This document shows positions 8,181 through 17,938 of a stretch of DNA of 64,000 bases, piece by piece. A program made the position numbers and the translations under genes. How positions within the stretch are numbered: position 1 is the first letter of the stretch; each line of letters begins with the position of its first letter. The notes beneath the pieces are model-generated. The model was not told where the DNA came from. It was given only the letters and a program-made list of their open reading frames with translations, and did no database searches. Where the stretch lies: contig NZ_WBIS01000001.1 in NCBI RefSeq assembly GCF_009749465.1, forward strand, positions 682,001 through 746,000. Reading direction: 5' to 3'. Origin of the DNA: Agromyces terreus (GTDB taxonomy: Bacteria; Actinomycetota; Actinomycetes; Actinomycetales; Microbacteriaceae).

Positions 8181-9461
8181 ATGGCACGCATCGGAGAGAG
8201 CGCCGATCTGCTCAAGTGCTCGTTCTGCGGAAAGAGCCAGAAGCAGGTCCAGCAGCTCATCGCCGGACCCGGCGTCTACATCTGCGACGAGTGCGTCGAG
8301 CTCTGCAACGAGATCATCGAGGAGCGCCTCGCCGAGGCCGGCGAGGCCCCGGCCGGCGAGTTCGAGCTCCCGAAGCCGAAAGAGATCTTCGCCTTCCTCG
8401 AGGAGTACGTCATCGGTCAGGACGCCGCGAAGAAGGCGCTCGCGGTCGCCGTCTACAACCACTACAAGCGGGTCCGTGCCAAGGCGACGCTCACCACCGC
8501 CGATCGCGCCGGCGACGACGTCGAGATCGCGAAGTCGAACATCCTGCTCATCGGCCCGACCGGCTGCGGCAAGACCTATCTCGCGCAGACCCTCGCCAAG
8601 CAGCTCAACGTACCGTTCGCGGTCGCCGACGCCACCGCGCTCACCGAGGCGGGCTACGTCGGCGAAGACGTCGAGAACATCCTCCTCAAGCTGATCCAGG
8701 CCGCCGACTACGACGTCAAGCGCGCCGAGACCGGCATCATCTACATCGACGAGGTCGACAAGATCGCCCGCAAGGCCGAGAATCCGTCGATCACGCGCGA
8801 CGTCTCAGGCGAGGGCGTGCAGCAGGCGCTCCTGAAGATCCTCGAGGGCACGGTGGCCTCGGTGCCGCCGCAGGGCGGTCGCAAGCACCCGCATCAGGAG
8901 TTCATCCAGATCGACACGACGAACGTGCTCTTCATCGTCGCGGGCGCGTTCTCGGGCCTCGAGAGCATCATCTCCTCCCGCGCGGGCAAGCGCGGCATCG
9001 GGTTCGGTGCTCCGCTGCACAACAAGGAGAGCGACGCGCAGCTCTTCAGCGAGGTGCTCCCCGAAGACCTCCACAAGTTCGGCCTCATCCCCGAGTTCAT
9101 CGGTCGTCTGCCCGTCGTCGCGACGGTGACGCCGCTCGACCGCGAGGCGCTCATGGAGATCCTCACCGAGCCGAAGAACGCGCTCGTCAAGCAGTACCAG
9201 CGCATGTTCGAGCTCGACGGCGTCGAACTCGACTTCGAAGAGGCGGCGCTGGAGGCGATCGCCGACCTCGCGGTCCTCCGTCAGACGGGGGCGCGCGGAC
9301 TGCGCGCCATCATGGAGGAGGTCCTCGGGCCGATCATGTTCGAGGTGCCCTCGTCCACGGGCGTCGCACGCGTCGTGGTCACCAAGGCGGCCGTGCTCGA
9401 CAACGCAGCGCCGACGATCGTGCCGCACGCCAAGGCGCGTCGCGCCGAGAAGTCCGCCTGA
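8181..9461 (+). CDS. clpX: ATP-dependent protease ATP-binding subunit ClpX
   Basis: This 426-residue AAA+ unfoldase feeds substrates to ClpP. The N-terminal zinc-binding dimerisation domain has C13, C16, C35 and C38. The ATPase carries Walker A GPTGCGKT (125-132), Walker B ending in D190-E191, and the IGF ClpP-contact loop in RGIGFGAP. The Cys in Walker A is normal for actinobacteria. GGGAGGG precedes the ATG. It has its own promoter region with a ClgR-like palindrome, separate from clpP1P2. Its stop codon overlaps the apparent CTG start of the next gene. Confidence 0.98.
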   Translation: MARIGESADLLKCSFCGKSQKQVQQLIAGPGVYICDECVELCNEIIEERLAEAGEAPAGEFELPKPKEIFAFLEEYVIGQDAAKKALAVAVYNHYKRVRAKATLTTADRAGDDVEIAKSNILLIGPTGCGKTYLAQTLAKQLNVPFAVADATALTEAGYVGEDVENILLKLIQAADYDVKRAETGIIYIDEVDKIARKAENPSITRDVSGEGVQQALLKILEGTVASVPPQGGRKHPHQEFIQIDTTNVLFIVAGAFSGLESIISSRAGKRGIGFGAPLHNKESDAQLFSEVLPEDLHKFGLIPEFIGRLPVVATVTPLDREALMEILTEPKNALVKQYQRMFELDGVELDFEEAALEAIADLAVLRQTGARGLRAIMEEVLGPIMFEVPSSTGVARVVVTKAAVLDNAAPTIVPHAKARRAEKSA

Positions 9462-10627
9462 CCCCGCGCACGGCCATCTTCCATTCGATCGTCGCGGGCG
9501 TCATCGCCGCAATCACGGGGTTCGCGAGCTCATTCGCGCTCGTCATCGCCGGATTCGCCGCCGTCGGGGCGAGCGACGCACAGGCGGCGTCGGGTCTGTT
9601 CGCCCTCTGCCTGGCCACCGGCATCACCTGCATCGCGCTGCCGATCGCGCTGCGCATCCCCGTCTCGTTCGCCTGGTCGACGCCGGGTGCCGCGCTGCTC
9701 GTGTCCGCGGCGGCCACCACCCAGCAGTTCGGCGCCGCCGTCGGGGCATTCCTCGTCTGCGGAGCGCTCATCGTCATCGCCGGTCTCTGGCCCGCGTTCG
9801 GGCGCCTCATCACGTCGATCCCCAAGCCCATCGCAGGCGCCATGCTCGCCGGCATCCTGTTCCCGATCTGCATCGCGCCGGTCACCGCCGCCGTCGAGCA
9901 GCCCGCGATCGCGATCCCGATGGTGCTGGCCTGGCTGGTGCTCGCCCGACTCGCCCCGCGATGGGCGGTCCCGGCCGCCATGGCGGTCGCGGTGATCGGC
10001 ATCGCGATCCTCGCCGGACCGACGGTGCTCGAGGCATCCGCAGCACCCTCGTTGCAGTTCGTGCCGCCGATCTTCGATCCGGCCGTGATCGTCGGGCTCG
10101 GGCTGCCGCTCTTCGTGGTCACGATGGCCGGACAGAACGTGCCCGGATTCGCCGTCATGAAGACGTTCGGCTACGACGTGCCGCCCAGACCGGTGCTCGT
10201 CACGTCGGGGGCCGCGTCCATCGCATCCGCGTTCTTCGGGGGCCACGCGATCAACCTCGCGGCGATCACCGCCGCGATCATGGCGGGGCCCGAGTCGAAC
10301 CCCGATCCGAAGCGGCGCTGGACGGCAACGGTGGCGGCCGGCGTCTCGTACCTCGTCCTCGGCGTCGGTGCGGGACTCGCCGCCGCGATCGTGCACGCGT
10401 CGCCGCCGATCATCATCACCGCGGTCGCGGGGCTGGCGTTGCTCGGCGCGCTCGTCACCTCGATCACGGGGTCGCTCGAGGAGCCGTCGTCGCGGATCGC
10501 GGCGATCAGCACCTTCCTGGTCACCGCGTCCGGCATCGCGGTCGCCGGCATCGGGTCCGCGTTCTGGGGTCTCGTCGTCGGCGGCCTCATGCTCGTCTGG
10601 CTGCGTGCGCGGGCTCCGAGCAGCTGA
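9458..10627 (+). CDS. benE: Benzoate/H+ symporter (BenE family), apparently CTG-initiated
   Basis: The 389 codons encode about 11-12 membrane segments over nearly the whole length, with the BenE features [11 protein letters not shown] and the motif around [18 protein letters not shown]. BenE proteins import benzoate or related aromatic acids with protons. The reading frame has no ATG, GTG or TTG near the expected N-terminus. The only start giving a full-length protein is CTG at 9458, inside the clpX stop (CTGA), with GAGAAG a few bases upstream. Translation may therefore be coupled to clpX, or a sequencing error may hide the start. No benzoate catabolic genes are nearby, so the substrate is uncertain. 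Confidence 0.8.
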   Translation: MTPRTAIFHSIVAGVIAAITGFASSFALVIAGFAAVGASDAQAASGLFALCLATGITCIALPIALRIPVSFAWSTPGAALLVSAAATTQQFGAAVGAFLVCGALIVIAGLWPAFGRLITSIPKPIAGAMLAGILFPICIAPVTAAVEQPAIAIPMVLAWLVLARLAPRWAVPAAMAVAVIGIAILAGPTVLEASAAPSLQFVPPIFDPAVIVGLGLPLFVVTMAGQNVPGFAVMKTFGYDVPPRPVLVTSGAASIASAFFGGHAINLAAITAAIMAGPESNPDPKRRWTATVAAGVSYLVLGVGAGLAAAIVHASPPIIITAVAGLALLGALVTSITGSLEEPSSRIAAISTFLVTASGIAVAGIGSAFWGLVVGGLMLVWLRARAPSS

Positions 10628-10675
10628 GGAGCGGATGCCGCGCGCGGCACGCGTTCCTGACGACTCCGCGTCGGG

Positions 10676-11746
10676 TCAGGCGAGGTCGTCGTCGGTGCGT
10701 GCGCCGAAGACGATCTCGTCCCAGCTCGGCATCGACGCGCGGCCCTTCTTCGGCGCCCGGTTCGTCGAGCTCGGATTCGCGGAGGCCTTACCGCCCCAGA
10801 GGGAGCGCGAAGGGTTCGACGCGGGTTCCTCGCGAGACTCGTGCTCGGCCGCGGGGGACTGGTCCTCGATCATGTCGGGCAACGTCAGCTCGGGCTGCTC
10901 GGGTTCGGCGGCGGAGGCTTCGCGTTCACCGCGCCGGCGACGCAGCGCCTCGAGCAGGTCGGCGGTCTCGCCCATGGCCTGGGCCGGCTCGTCCGCCCGC
11001 TTGATCGCGGCGCGAGACACGGCCGGGCTCGAGACCGGCGGCGTCGACCGGGCGTAGGGGAGCGGTTCGAGATGCGGCGCCGTGTCGGCGATCGCGTCGG
11101 TCGGCTCCTCGAAGGTGAAGGCCCCGCTGTCGAATCGCGACTCCTCCGAGTCGGGTCCGACGGCACGCAGGCGCGGCATGAGGCCGCCCTTCAACTCGCC
11201 CTGCTGCGAGAGCGTCGTGGCCTCGGAGTTCAGCGGCTGCAGCGACTGCTTGCGCGGCTCGAAGCCCCATCGCGCGTCGTGGTCGATGGCGTCGGCGGTG
11301 AACTCGAGCTTCACGATCCACCCGCGCTCGTCGTCCTTCCAGCTCGCCCAGCGCTCGCCCTCGGCCCCGAGCTTCGCGAGCCGGTCGCGGATCGCCAGGC
11401 CGAACGTGACGGGCTCGTCGCCCTCGATGTCGACGACCGCGTGCACGGGGACGGCCAACGCACTCGTCACCACGTGCTCGCGCTCGGCGACGACCGGGCC
11501 CTCGAAACGGCGCACGTAGTCCACCGAGGCGCCGGTGACCTGCGCGACATCCTCGGACGACAACCCGGAGCGGATGAGCGACTGGATCTCGCGCGGTGAG
11601 GGTTTCGGGCCGGCGTGCGCGTCGGGCTGCGCCTGACGGATGCGGGACTGCAGCACCTCGTCGATCTCGATCCGGAAACGCGCGCCATCGTCGGACGCGG
11701 CCAGCAGTGCGCCGTTCTCGACTCCGATTACTTTGAGTTCCTGCAT
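10676..11746 (-). CDS. sepH: Septation protein SepH (DUF3071)
   Basis: The 356-residue protein starts at MQELKVIGVENG, the typical start of SepH. The DUF3071 domain covers about residues 1-165 and includes a helix-turn-helix (50-85, with SSEDVAQVTGASVDYV). The rest is a low-complexity, charged tail with a short conserved basic C-terminal part (around PKKGRASMPSWDEIVFG). In Streptomyces and Mycobacterium SepH promotes FtsZ assembly at division sites. The ATG at 11746 has AAGGG ten bases upstream, and longer in-frame starts lack a site. It is divergent from the DUF4193 gene. Confidence 0.9.
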   Translation of the reverse strand: MQELKVIGVENGALLAASDDGARFRIEIDEVLQSRIRQAQPDAHAGPKPSPREIQSLIRSGLSSEDVAQVTGASVDYVRRFEGPVVAEREHVVTSALAVPVHAVVDIEGDEPVTFGLAIRDRLAKLGAEGERWASWKDDERGWIVKLEFTADAIDHDARWGFEPRKQSLQPLNSEATTLSQQGELKGGLMPRLRAVGPDSEESRFDSGAFTFEEPTDAIADTAPHLEPLPYARSTPPVSSPAVSRAAIKRADEPAQAMGETADLLEALRRRRGEREASAAEPEQPELTLPDMIEDQSPAAEHESREEPASNPSRSLWGGKASANPSSTNRAPKKGRASMPSWDEIVFGARTDDDLA

Positions 11747-11937
11747 CTCGACAAGCCCTTCCGTGCCTCTGTCTCCGCCCAAGGATGCCACGTCCGCCGC
11801 ATCCGCCCGGGGAATACTCCGGGCGCGCCGCAAGTTGAGAGGGGCAAATGGTAGACCAGCTCGAATGGTTTGCCAATGGCTGCGTTTTGATGCAGACTAT
11901 GGCCGCCGAATCTTCGGCGCTGACGAAATGGATGGGA

Positions 11938-12231
11938 ATGGCAACGGATTACGACGCACCACGGAAGACCGAGGACGACTCCGAGTCGATCGAGGCCCTC
12001 AAGGAGCGCGTGCCCGACAAGATGTCGGGTGTTGTGGATGTCGAAGACGCCGACAACCCCGGTGGGTTCGACCTGCCCGGTGCCGACCTCTCGGACGTCG
12101 AACTCGACGTCGTCGTGCTGCCCCCGCAGGCTGACGAATTCACGTGTGTGAGCTGCTTCCTCGTGAAGCACCGTTCGCAGATCGACCACGAGTCCAAGCT
12201 CGGTCCGATCTGCCTGGAGTGCGCGGCTTAG
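11938..12231 (+). CDS. DUF4193 family zinc-ribbon protein
   Basis: The 97-residue protein starts with the family signature MATDYDAPRKTEDD, so the ATG at 11938 is preferred over in-frame ATGs up to 90 bases upstream. A charged N-terminal half is followed by a beta-rich segment (DLSDVELDVVVLPP). The C-terminal pair of CxxC knuckles (CVSCFLVKHRSQ and ICLEC) should bind one zinc ion. DUF4193 proteins are small, conserved in actinobacteria and of unknown role; the fold suggests nucleic acid or protein contact. It is next to sepH and dut as in other actinobacteria. Confidence 0.88.
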   Translation: MATDYDAPRKTEDDSESIEALKERVPDKMSGVVDVEDADNPGGFDLPGADLSDVELDVVVLPPQADEFTCVSCFLVKHRSQIDHESKLGPICLECAA

Positions 12232-12266
12232 GCATGATCGCCGTGGCGAGGCCACGGGCGATGCAG

Positions 12267-12323
12267 ACGAAGACCTCCGGGTCGGTGCGGGCGAGTCCCG
12301 CATCGAAGGCCGGGGGTCTTCGT
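12267..12323. terminator. Bidirectional terminator-like hairpin between convergent genes
   Basis: ACGAAGACCTCCGG (12267-12280) pairs with CCGGGGGTCTTCGT (12310-12323), 14 bp with one G-T pair, and the loop holds a smaller GCGGG/CCCGC hairpin. It lies between the convergent DUF4193 and DUF3093 genes. A second small hairpin (CCGTGG...CCACGG) precedes it at 12241-12257. Confidence 0.5.
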
Positions 12324-12389
12324 GATTCCGGGGCCGGCCCCTCGTCGGCGCTGGCCATCACGCCTGCCGGTGCCGCGGACGTGCGGCCG

Positions 12390-12860
12390 CTACGGACGGT
12401 CGGCGCCCGCCCCGGTGGAGCCCAGCCGCGCCGCGTCGACCGCCGCGGCCAGCTCGCTCGCACGGCGGCTCGAGACGAGCCAGTACGGAACCGGGTCGTC
12501 CGCGTCGACGATCGGGATGCGCACGACGGGCTTCACCCACCCGCGGATCACGAGGTAGGCCCGCGCGTCGAGGCGTACTCCGGTTTCGGCGCGCGCGTCG
12601 GCGTCGAAGGACGCGACGGCGTGGCCGGTGTGCTCGACGGCGATCTCGGCGCGCCCCGCGCGCAGCATCCCGTCGCCGATCTCGATCGTCGGAGACGTGA
12701 TCGTCAGGGCGCCTGCGGTCGCGCCGTAGAGGATGACGCCGGTCACGATGCCCGCGGGGAGCGAGACCGGCGCCAGCGTGAGGATGCTGGCCGGGATCAG
12801 CAGGAGGGGTGCGATGTAGATCCATGCGCTGGGCCACAGGCGTTCACGGTAGTCGGGCAT
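12390..12860 (-). CDS. DUF3093 family membrane protein
   Basis: This 156-residue protein begins MPDYRERLWPSAWIY, usual for DUF3093. Two adjacent membrane segments (about residues 12-30 and 34-52) are followed by a soluble beta-rich domain that ends in a helix with the conserved pattern PYWLVSSRRASELAAAV. This arrangement places the soluble part in the cytoplasm. The function is unknown. It is divergent from dut with only 38 bp between the two start codons, so the promoters must overlap. The DUF3093-dut pair is conserved in actinobacteria. Confidence 0.88.
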   Translation of the reverse strand: MPDYRERLWPSAWIYIAPLLLIPASILTLAPVSLPAGIVTGVILYGATAGALTITSPTIEIGDGMLRAGRAEIAVEHTGHAVASFDADARAETGVRLDARAYLVIRGWVKPVVRIPIVDADDPVPYWLVSSRRASELAAAVDAARLGSTGAGADRP

Positions 12861-12886
12861 GGCTCTATTCGATCAGACTTCTGCAC

Positions 12887-12892
12887 TACCCT
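12887..12892 (+). promoter_or_regulatory. -10 element for leaderless dut transcript
   Basis: TACCCT lies six bases before the dut GTG, with no ribosome site between. That spacing puts the transcription start at or beside the start codon, the pattern of leaderless actinobacterial mRNAs. Confidence 0.45.
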
Positions 12893-12898
12893 CGAACG

Positions 12899-13357
12899 GT
12901 GACCGATTCCGTCGAGGTGCTCATCACCGCTGACCGCGTCCCCTCGTACGCCCACCCCGGCGATGCCGGGGCCGACCTGCACGCCGCCGAATCCGTGGTG
13001 CTCGAGCCCGGGCAGCGGGCGACCGTGGCCACCGGGGTCGCGATCGCGCTGCCCGACGGCTACGTCGGCTTCGTCGTGCCGCGCTCGGGGCTCGCGTTCA
13101 AGCACGGCATCACGATCGTCAATGCACCGGGCACCATCGATGCGGGCTACCGCGGCGAGATCAAGGTCGCGCTGCTGAACACCGACTCGGGTGCGGCGCA
13201 CACGATCGAGGCGGGCGATCGCATCGCCCAACTCGTGGTCATGCCGGTGAGCCGTGCTCGGTTCATCGAGGTCGAGCGGCTCCCCGGGAGCCAGCGCGGC
13301 GAGGGGGGATTCGGCTCCACCGGTTTCGGTGAGCACAAGTCAGGAGTGAACGCGTGA
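12899..13357 (+). CDS. dut: Deoxyuridine 5'-triphosphate nucleotidohydrolase (dUTPase)
   Basis: The enzyme converts dUTP to dUMP and pyrophosphate, keeping uracil out of DNA and supplying dTMP synthesis. The 152-residue chain has the five motifs of trimeric dUTPases in order: AHPGDAGADL, PRSGLAFKHG, GTIDAGYRGEI, GDRIAQLVV and the C-terminal arm RGEGGFGSTG. The start is the GTG at 12899, six bases after a -10 element; no ribosome site precedes it. The stop codon overlaps the GTG of the DUF3710 gene (GTGA), so the two are translationally coupled. Confidence 0.97.
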   Translation: MTDSVEVLITADRVPSYAHPGDAGADLHAAESVVLEPGQRATVATGVAIALPDGYVGFVVPRSGLAFKHGITIVNAPGTIDAGYRGEIKVALLNTDSGAAHTIEAGDRIAQLVVMPVSRARFIEVERLPGSQRGEGGFGSTGFGEHKSGVNA

Positions 13358-13974
13358 GCGATATCGAGAACATCGACGACGTCCCCGTCGACCAGCCCAA
13401 GTCCGCACCCGAGGACCGCGCCGAGGCCGGCCCCTTCGACGAGTCCGAGGCGAACCCCGTTCGCCCGTACGTCGATCTCGGCGGGGTGAAGGTGCTGCCG
13501 CGCGAGGGCCTGCACGTGCGCCTCGAGGTCGAGGAGGGCACCAAGCGCGTCGTCGCGATCGGCCTCGACTACGCGAACTCGACGCTGCAGGTGCAGCCGT
13601 TCGCCGCTCCGCGCAAGAGCGGGCTCTGGCACGAGATCCGGGCGCAGATCGCCGACCAGATCGCGCGTCAGGGCGGCACGACGACCGTCCGCGAGGGCGT
13701 CTTCGGCCCCGAGGTCCTGGCGCAGATCCCCGTCGCGGCCGCCGAGGGCCAGACCGGCCACCAGCGGCTCGCGCGATTCATCGGCGTCGACGGCCCGCGC
13801 TGGTTCCTGCGCGGGGTGATCGCCGGAGAGGCGGCGGTCGACCCCACGGCGGCCGCGAAGATCGAAGACCTCTTCCGCTCGATCGTCGTGGTGCGCGGCA
13901 CCACCCCGATGCCGCCGCGCGACCTCATCCCGCTGCGCATGCCCACGGCCTCGGCCGGGTCGCCCACCGCGTGA
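13354..13974 (+). CDS. DUF3710 family protein
   Basis: This 206-residue soluble protein has an acidic, disordered first 35 residues and then the DUF3710 domain, with conserved stretches around RPYVDLGGVKV, GLWHEIR, GRWFLRG-like (GPRWFLRGVIAGEAA) and a C-terminal PMPPRDLIPL. It starts at a GTG overlapping the dut stop codon and ends in GTGA with the DUF3159 gene, so dut-DUF3710-DUF3159 is one operon. The function is unknown; the conserved link with dut is the only clue. Confidence 0.9.
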   Translation: MSDIENIDDVPVDQPKSAPEDRAEAGPFDESEANPVRPYVDLGGVKVLPREGLHVRLEVEEGTKRVVAIGLDYANSTLQVQPFAAPRKSGLWHEIRAQIADQIARQGGTTTVREGVFGPEVLAQIPVAAAEGQTGHQRLARFIGVDGPRWFLRGVIAGEAAVDPTAAAKIEDLFRSIVVVRGTTPMPPRDLIPLRMPTASAGSPTA

Positions 13975-14756
13975 GCATGGCACGCCCCCCGCAACCACGT
14001 CCCGAGGGCGACGAGAGCGCGGATGCCTCGAACGACGACGCGAGCCCGAACGAGTTCGCCCGCCAGTTCGCGGCGGCCGCGGAGAAGAGCGGACTGGGCG
14101 CCCTCGCGCGCGACGAGAAGCTGAGCGGCCACGATCTGCTCCGGGCGGTCGGCGGCGTGCGCGGCGTGCTCGAGGCGCTCCTGCCCGGACTCGTGTTCCT
14201 CGTGTCCTACGCGCTGCTCACGAGCGTCGCGGCCTGGCCGACGCAGACCGCACTCGTGCCCTCCCTCGCGGCATCCGTGGGTCTCGCCGTGGTCTTCACG
14301 GTCGTGCGCATCGCGACCAAGGGCCAGCCCACGCAGGCGATCGCCGGCCTCATCGGCGTCATCGCCTCGGCCGCGCTCTCGCTGTGGTCCGGTGACGCAC
14401 GCGACAACTACGTCCTCGGCTTCTTCACGAACGCGGCCTACGTGATCGCCCTGCTCGTCTCGATGCTGATCCGCTGGCCCGCGATCGGAGTGATCGTCGG
14501 CTTCCTGATGGGCGACGGCACCGCGTGGCGGAGCGATCGTCGCAAGATGCGGGTCGCCCAGTTCCTCACGCTCGTCTGGATCGGCCTGTTCGCGGCACGC
14601 CTCCTCGTCCAGGTTCCGCTGTACCTCGTCGACAACGTCGCCGCCCTCGGCGTGTCCCGCCTGCTCATGGGCGTGCCGCTCTACGCGCTCGTGCTCGTCT
14701 TCACCTGGCTCGTCGTGAGGGCCGTCTACCCGTCTGCGCCTCGTTCCGCCGAGTGA
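13971..14756 (+). CDS. DUF3159 family membrane protein
   Basis: The 261-residue protein has a hydrophilic N-terminus of about 60 residues and then six membrane segments, with the family motif LEALLPGLVFLVSYALLT at the first one. A conserved TAWRSDRRKMR cytoplasmic loop lies near the C-terminal half. The GTG at 13971 overlaps the DUF3710 stop codon; an ATG six bases later is an alternative. DUF3159 proteins are actinobacterial inner-membrane proteins of unknown function. A 20-bp near-palindrome begins five bases after the stop codon. Confidence 0.88.
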   Translation: MSMARPPQPRPEGDESADASNDDASPNEFARQFAAAAEKSGLGALARDEKLSGHDLLRAVGGVRGVLEALLPGLVFLVSYALLTSVAAWPTQTALVPSLAASVGLAVVFTVVRIATKGQPTQAIAGLIGVIASAALSLWSGDARDNYVLGFFTNAAYVIALLVSMLIRWPAIGVIVGFLMGDGTAWRSDRRKMRVAQFLTLVWIGLFAARLLVQVPLYLVDNVAALGVSRLLMGVPLYALVLVFTWLVVRAVYPSAPRSAE

Positions 14757-14761
14757 TAGAG

Positions 14762-14781
14762 TTATCTCGACGTCAAGATAA
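14762..14781. promoter_or_regulatory. Near-perfect 20-bp inverted repeat, putative acn operator
   Basis: TTATCTCGACGTCAAGATAA pairs in 9 of 10 positions and is AT-rich at both ends, unlike its surroundings. It sits 133 bp upstream of the acn start codon and just after the DUF3159 stop, the size expected for a dimeric helix-turn-helix regulator. The regulator is not identifiable from this window. Confidence 0.5.
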
Positions 14782-14913
14782 ATTCCGCGGCAGTGCGGAG
14801 CCGATCGGACGACGGACCGCTTAGGTAACCCTTGCTGGATCGGTCCTGTGCCCAGCGGCGAAGATGGAGTGTTGCGCGTGCGTTCGCGCGGCACCCGCGA
14901 AGGAGAGGACATC

Positions 14914-17724
14914 GTGTCTGCAGTGAACAGTTTTGGGGCGAAGGACACGCTCCGAGTCGGCGACACCTCGTACGAGATCTATCGGCTGGACACGGTTCCC
15001 GGCCATGAGAAGCTTCCGTTCAGCCTGAAGGTGCTGCTCGAGAACCTGCTTCGCACCGAAGACGGCGCGAACGTCACCAAGCAGCAGATCGAGGCGCTCG
15101 GCTCCTGGGTTCCCACGGCCGATCCCGACACCGAGATCCAGTTCACGCCGGCCCGCGTGGTCATGCAGGACTTCACCGGCGTCCCGTGCATCGTCGACCT
15201 CGCGACCATGCGCGAGGCGGTCGTGGCGCTCGGCGGCGACCCCGACAAGATCAATCCGCTCTCGCCGGCCGAGATGGTCATCGACCACTCCGTCATCGCC
15301 GACCTCTTCGGCACCGAGAACGCCCTCGAGCGCAACGTCGAGATCGAGTACGAGCGCAACGGCGAGCGCTACCAGTTCCTCCGCTGGGGACAGACCGCAT
15401 TCGACGACTTCAAGGTCGTGCCGCCGGGCACCGGCATCGTTCACCAGGTCAACATCGAGCACCTCGCGAAGGTCATCTACGACCGCAGCGTCGACGGCGT
15501 GCTGCGCGCATACCCCGACACCTGCGTCGGCACCGACTCGCACACGACCATGGTCAACGGGCTGGGCGTGCTCGGCTGGGGCGTCGGCGGCATCGAGGCC
15601 GAAGCGGCGATGCTCGGCCAGCCCGTCTCGATGCTGATCCCCAAGGTGGTCGGCTTCAAGCTCTCGGGCGCGATCCCGACCGGCGTGACGGCGACCGACG
15701 TCGTCCTCACCATCACCGACATGCTCCGCAAGCACGGCGTGGTCGGCAAGTTCGTGGAGTTCTACGGCTCCGGCGTGGCCTCGGTCCCGCTTGCGAACCG
15801 CGCGACCATCGGCAACATGAGCCCCGAGTTCGGGTCCACCGCCGCGATGTTCCCCATCGACGACGTGACCATCGACTACCTCCGCCTGACCGGCCGGAGC
15901 GAGCAGCAGCTCGCCCTCGTCGAGTCGTACGCCAAGGTGCAGAAGCTCTGGCACGATGCCGACAACGAGCCGGTCTTCAGCGAGTACATGGAGCTCGACC
16001 TCGCGACGGTCGTCCCCTCGATCGCCGGACCCAAGCGCCCGCAGGACCGCATCGAGCTCTCCGATTCGAAGTCGGCGTTCGAGAGCGCGCTGCTCGACTA
16101 CGCCACGGTCGAGCACGATCTGGTCGACCTCGAGGGCTCGGAGTCGTTCCCGGCGTCCGACGCCCCCGGCAACTCGCCCGAAGACGAGTACTCCCAGCAC
16201 CTCCACACGCACCGCAGCCACGCGCCCGCGACCGTGTCGAAGCCGACCGACGTCACGCTCGCGTCCGGCGAGAACTTCGTGCTCGACCACGGTGCCGTGG
16301 CGATCGCCGCCATCACGTCGTGCACCAACACGTCGAACCCGTCGGTGATGCTCGCCGCCGGCCTCCTCGCCCGAAACGCGGCGAAGAAGGGCCTCAAGGC
16401 GAAGCCGTGGGTCAAGACCACGCTGGCCCCCGGGTCGAAGGTCGTCACCGACTACTACGAGAAGGCCGGGCTGACCGACGACCTCGAGGCTCTGGGCTTC
16501 TACACCGTCGGCTACGGCTGCACCACGTGCATCGGAAACTCCGGTCCGCTCCTCGACGAGATCTCGGCCGCGGTCAACGACTCCGACCTCGCCGTCACCG
16601 CGGTGCTCTCCGGCAACCGCAACTTCGAGGGCCGCATCAACCCCGACGTCAAGATGAACTACCTCGCGAGCCCGCCTCTGGTGATCGCGTACGCCCTCGC
16701 CGGTTCGATGAACTTCGACTTCGAGGCCGATGCCCTCGGCACCGACCACGACGGCAACGACGTGTTCCTGAAGGACATCTGGCCCGACGCCGCCGAGGTG
16801 CAGCACACCATCGACACGTCGATCAACACCGACATGTTCGTCACGCAGTACGCGAGCGTGTTCGAGGGCGACGAGCGCTGGCGCGGTCTCGACACGCCCA
16901 CGGGGTCGACGTTCGAATGGAACGAGGCGTCCACCTACGTCCGCAAGCCGCCGTACTTCGACGGCATGACGATGGAGACGACGCCGGTCGCCGACATCTC
17001 GGGCGCACGCGTGCTCGCCAAGCTGGGGGACTCGGTCACGACCGACCACATCTCGCCCGCCGGCAACATCAAGGCCGACAGCCCCGCTGGGCGGTACCTC
17101 GCAGAGCACGGCGTCGAGCGCAAGGACTTCAACTCCTACGGCTCCCGTCGCGGCAACCACGAGGTCATGATCCGCGGCACCTTCGCGAACATCCGTCTGA
17201 AGAACCAGCTCCTCGACGGCGTCGAGGGCGGCTTCACGCGCGACTTCACGAAGCCCGATGCGCCTCAGTCGTTCATCTACGACGCCAGCCAGAACTACCA
17301 GGCCGAAGGCACTCCGCTCGTCATCTTCGGCGGCAAGGAGTACGGTTCCGGTTCCTCGCGCGACTGGGCGGCGAAGGGCACGAGCCTGCTCGGCGTCAAG
17401 GCCGTCATCACCGAGAGCTTCGAGCGCATCCACCGTTCGAACCTCATCGGCATGGGCGTCGTGCCGCTCCAGTTCCCGGCCGGTGAGAGCTGGTCCTCGC
17501 TCGGTCTCGACGGCACCGAGGTCGTGTCGATCTCCGGCCTCGAAGCGCTGAACGACGGCGTCACCCCGAAGACCGTGCACGTCGTCGCGGCACCCAGCGA
17601 GCACTCGCCCGAGGGCAAGCAGGTCGTCGAGTTCGACGCGGTCGTCCGCATCGACACGCCGGGTGAGGCCGAGTACTACCGCAACGGCGGCATCCTCCAG
17701 TACGTCCTGCGCTCGCTCGTCTGA
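14914..17724 (+). CDS. acn: Aconitate hydratase
   Basis: This 936-residue enzyme of the TCA cycle isomerises citrate to isocitrate through a [4Fe-4S] cluster. The cluster ligands are C470 (in SCTNTS) and C536/C539 (in [10 protein letters not shown]). The C-terminal swivel domain has the substrate-binding motif [13 protein letters not shown]. Length is normal for the AcnA/IRP1 type. The GTG at 14914 was chosen because GAAGGAGAGG lies just upstream; earlier in-frame starts have none. It is transcribed alone, behind a 157-bp leader with a candidate operator and ahead of a terminator. Confidence 0.97.
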   Translation: MSAVNSFGAKDTLRVGDTSYEIYRLDTVPGHEKLPFSLKVLLENLLRTEDGANVTKQQIEALGSWVPTADPDTEIQFTPARVVMQDFTGVPCIVDLATMREAVVALGGDPDKINPLSPAEMVIDHSVIADLFGTENALERNVEIEYERNGERYQFLRWGQTAFDDFKVVPPGTGIVHQVNIEHLAKVIYDRSVDGVLRAYPDTCVGTDSHTTMVNGLGVLGWGVGGIEAEAAMLGQPVSMLIPKVVGFKLSGAIPTGVTATDVVLTITDMLRKHGVVGKFVEFYGSGVASVPLANRATIGNMSPEFGSTAAMFPIDDVTIDYLRLTGRSEQQLALVESYAKVQKLWHDADNEPVFSEYMELDLATVVPSIAGPKRPQDRIELSDSKSAFESALLDYATVEHDLVDLEGSESFPASDAPGNSPEDEYSQHLHTHRSHAPATVSKPTDVTLASGENFVLDHGAVAIAAITSCTNTSNPSVMLAAGLLARNAAKKGLKAKPWVKTTLAPGSKVVTDYYEKAGLTDDLEALGFYTVGYGCTTCIGNSGPLLDEISAAVNDSDLAVTAVLSGNRNFEGRINPDVKMNYLASPPLVIAYALAGSMNFDFEADALGTDHDGNDVFLKDIWPDAAEVQHTIDTSINTDMFVTQYASVFEGDERWRGLDTPTGSTFEWNEASTYVRKPPYFDGMTMETTPVADISGARVLAKLGDSVTTDHISPAGNIKADSPAGRYLAEHGVERKDFNSYGSRRGNHEVMIRGTFANIRLKNQLLDGVEGGFTRDFTKPDAPQSFIYDASQNYQAEGTPLVIFGGKEYGSGSSRDWAAKGTSLLGVKAVITESFERIHRSNLIGMGVVPLQFPAGESWSSLGLDGTEVVSISGLEALNDGVTPKTVHVVAAPSEHSPEGKQVVEFDAVVRIDTPGEAEYYRNGGILQYVLRSLV

Positions 17725-17739
17725 GCGATCGCACGAGAG

Positions 17740-17783
17740 CGCCCGTTCGCCCGGCCCGGAGCCTTCCGGTCGGCGAACGGGCG
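17740..17783 (+). terminator. Terminator hairpin after acn
   Basis: CGCCCGTTCGCC (17740-17751) pairs perfectly with GGCGAACGGGCG (17772-17783) around a 20-nt loop, and TTCGCC follows. It lies 15 nt past the acn stop codon. Confidence 0.7.
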
Positions 17784-17885
17784 TTCGCCGTCTCAGCGGC
17801 GTCTCGCTGCGCCCTGCCCGCCGACGAGACCGTTCGCCCGCCGGCCCAGCCGGTCCGTGAGCGGAGCGGCTCCGGTCCGACCGCG

Positions 17886-17891
17886 TAGAAT
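17886..17891 (+). promoter_or_regulatory. Putative -10 element of dxs
   Basis: TAGAAT lies 47 bases before the dxs ATG in a GC-rich stretch. The -35 is not obvious. Confidence 0.4.
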
Positions 17892-17938
17892 GGCGTGATG
17901 TTCCTGCCGCTCCGAGGCATGGACGAAAGGTGGTCTCG

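Noticed and set aside
14821..14831. TTAGGTAACCC upstream of acn, resembling half of an IdeR/DtxR iron box
   Set aside because: Only one half-site matches; the second arm of the 19-bp consensus is absent, so iron control through this site is not supported.
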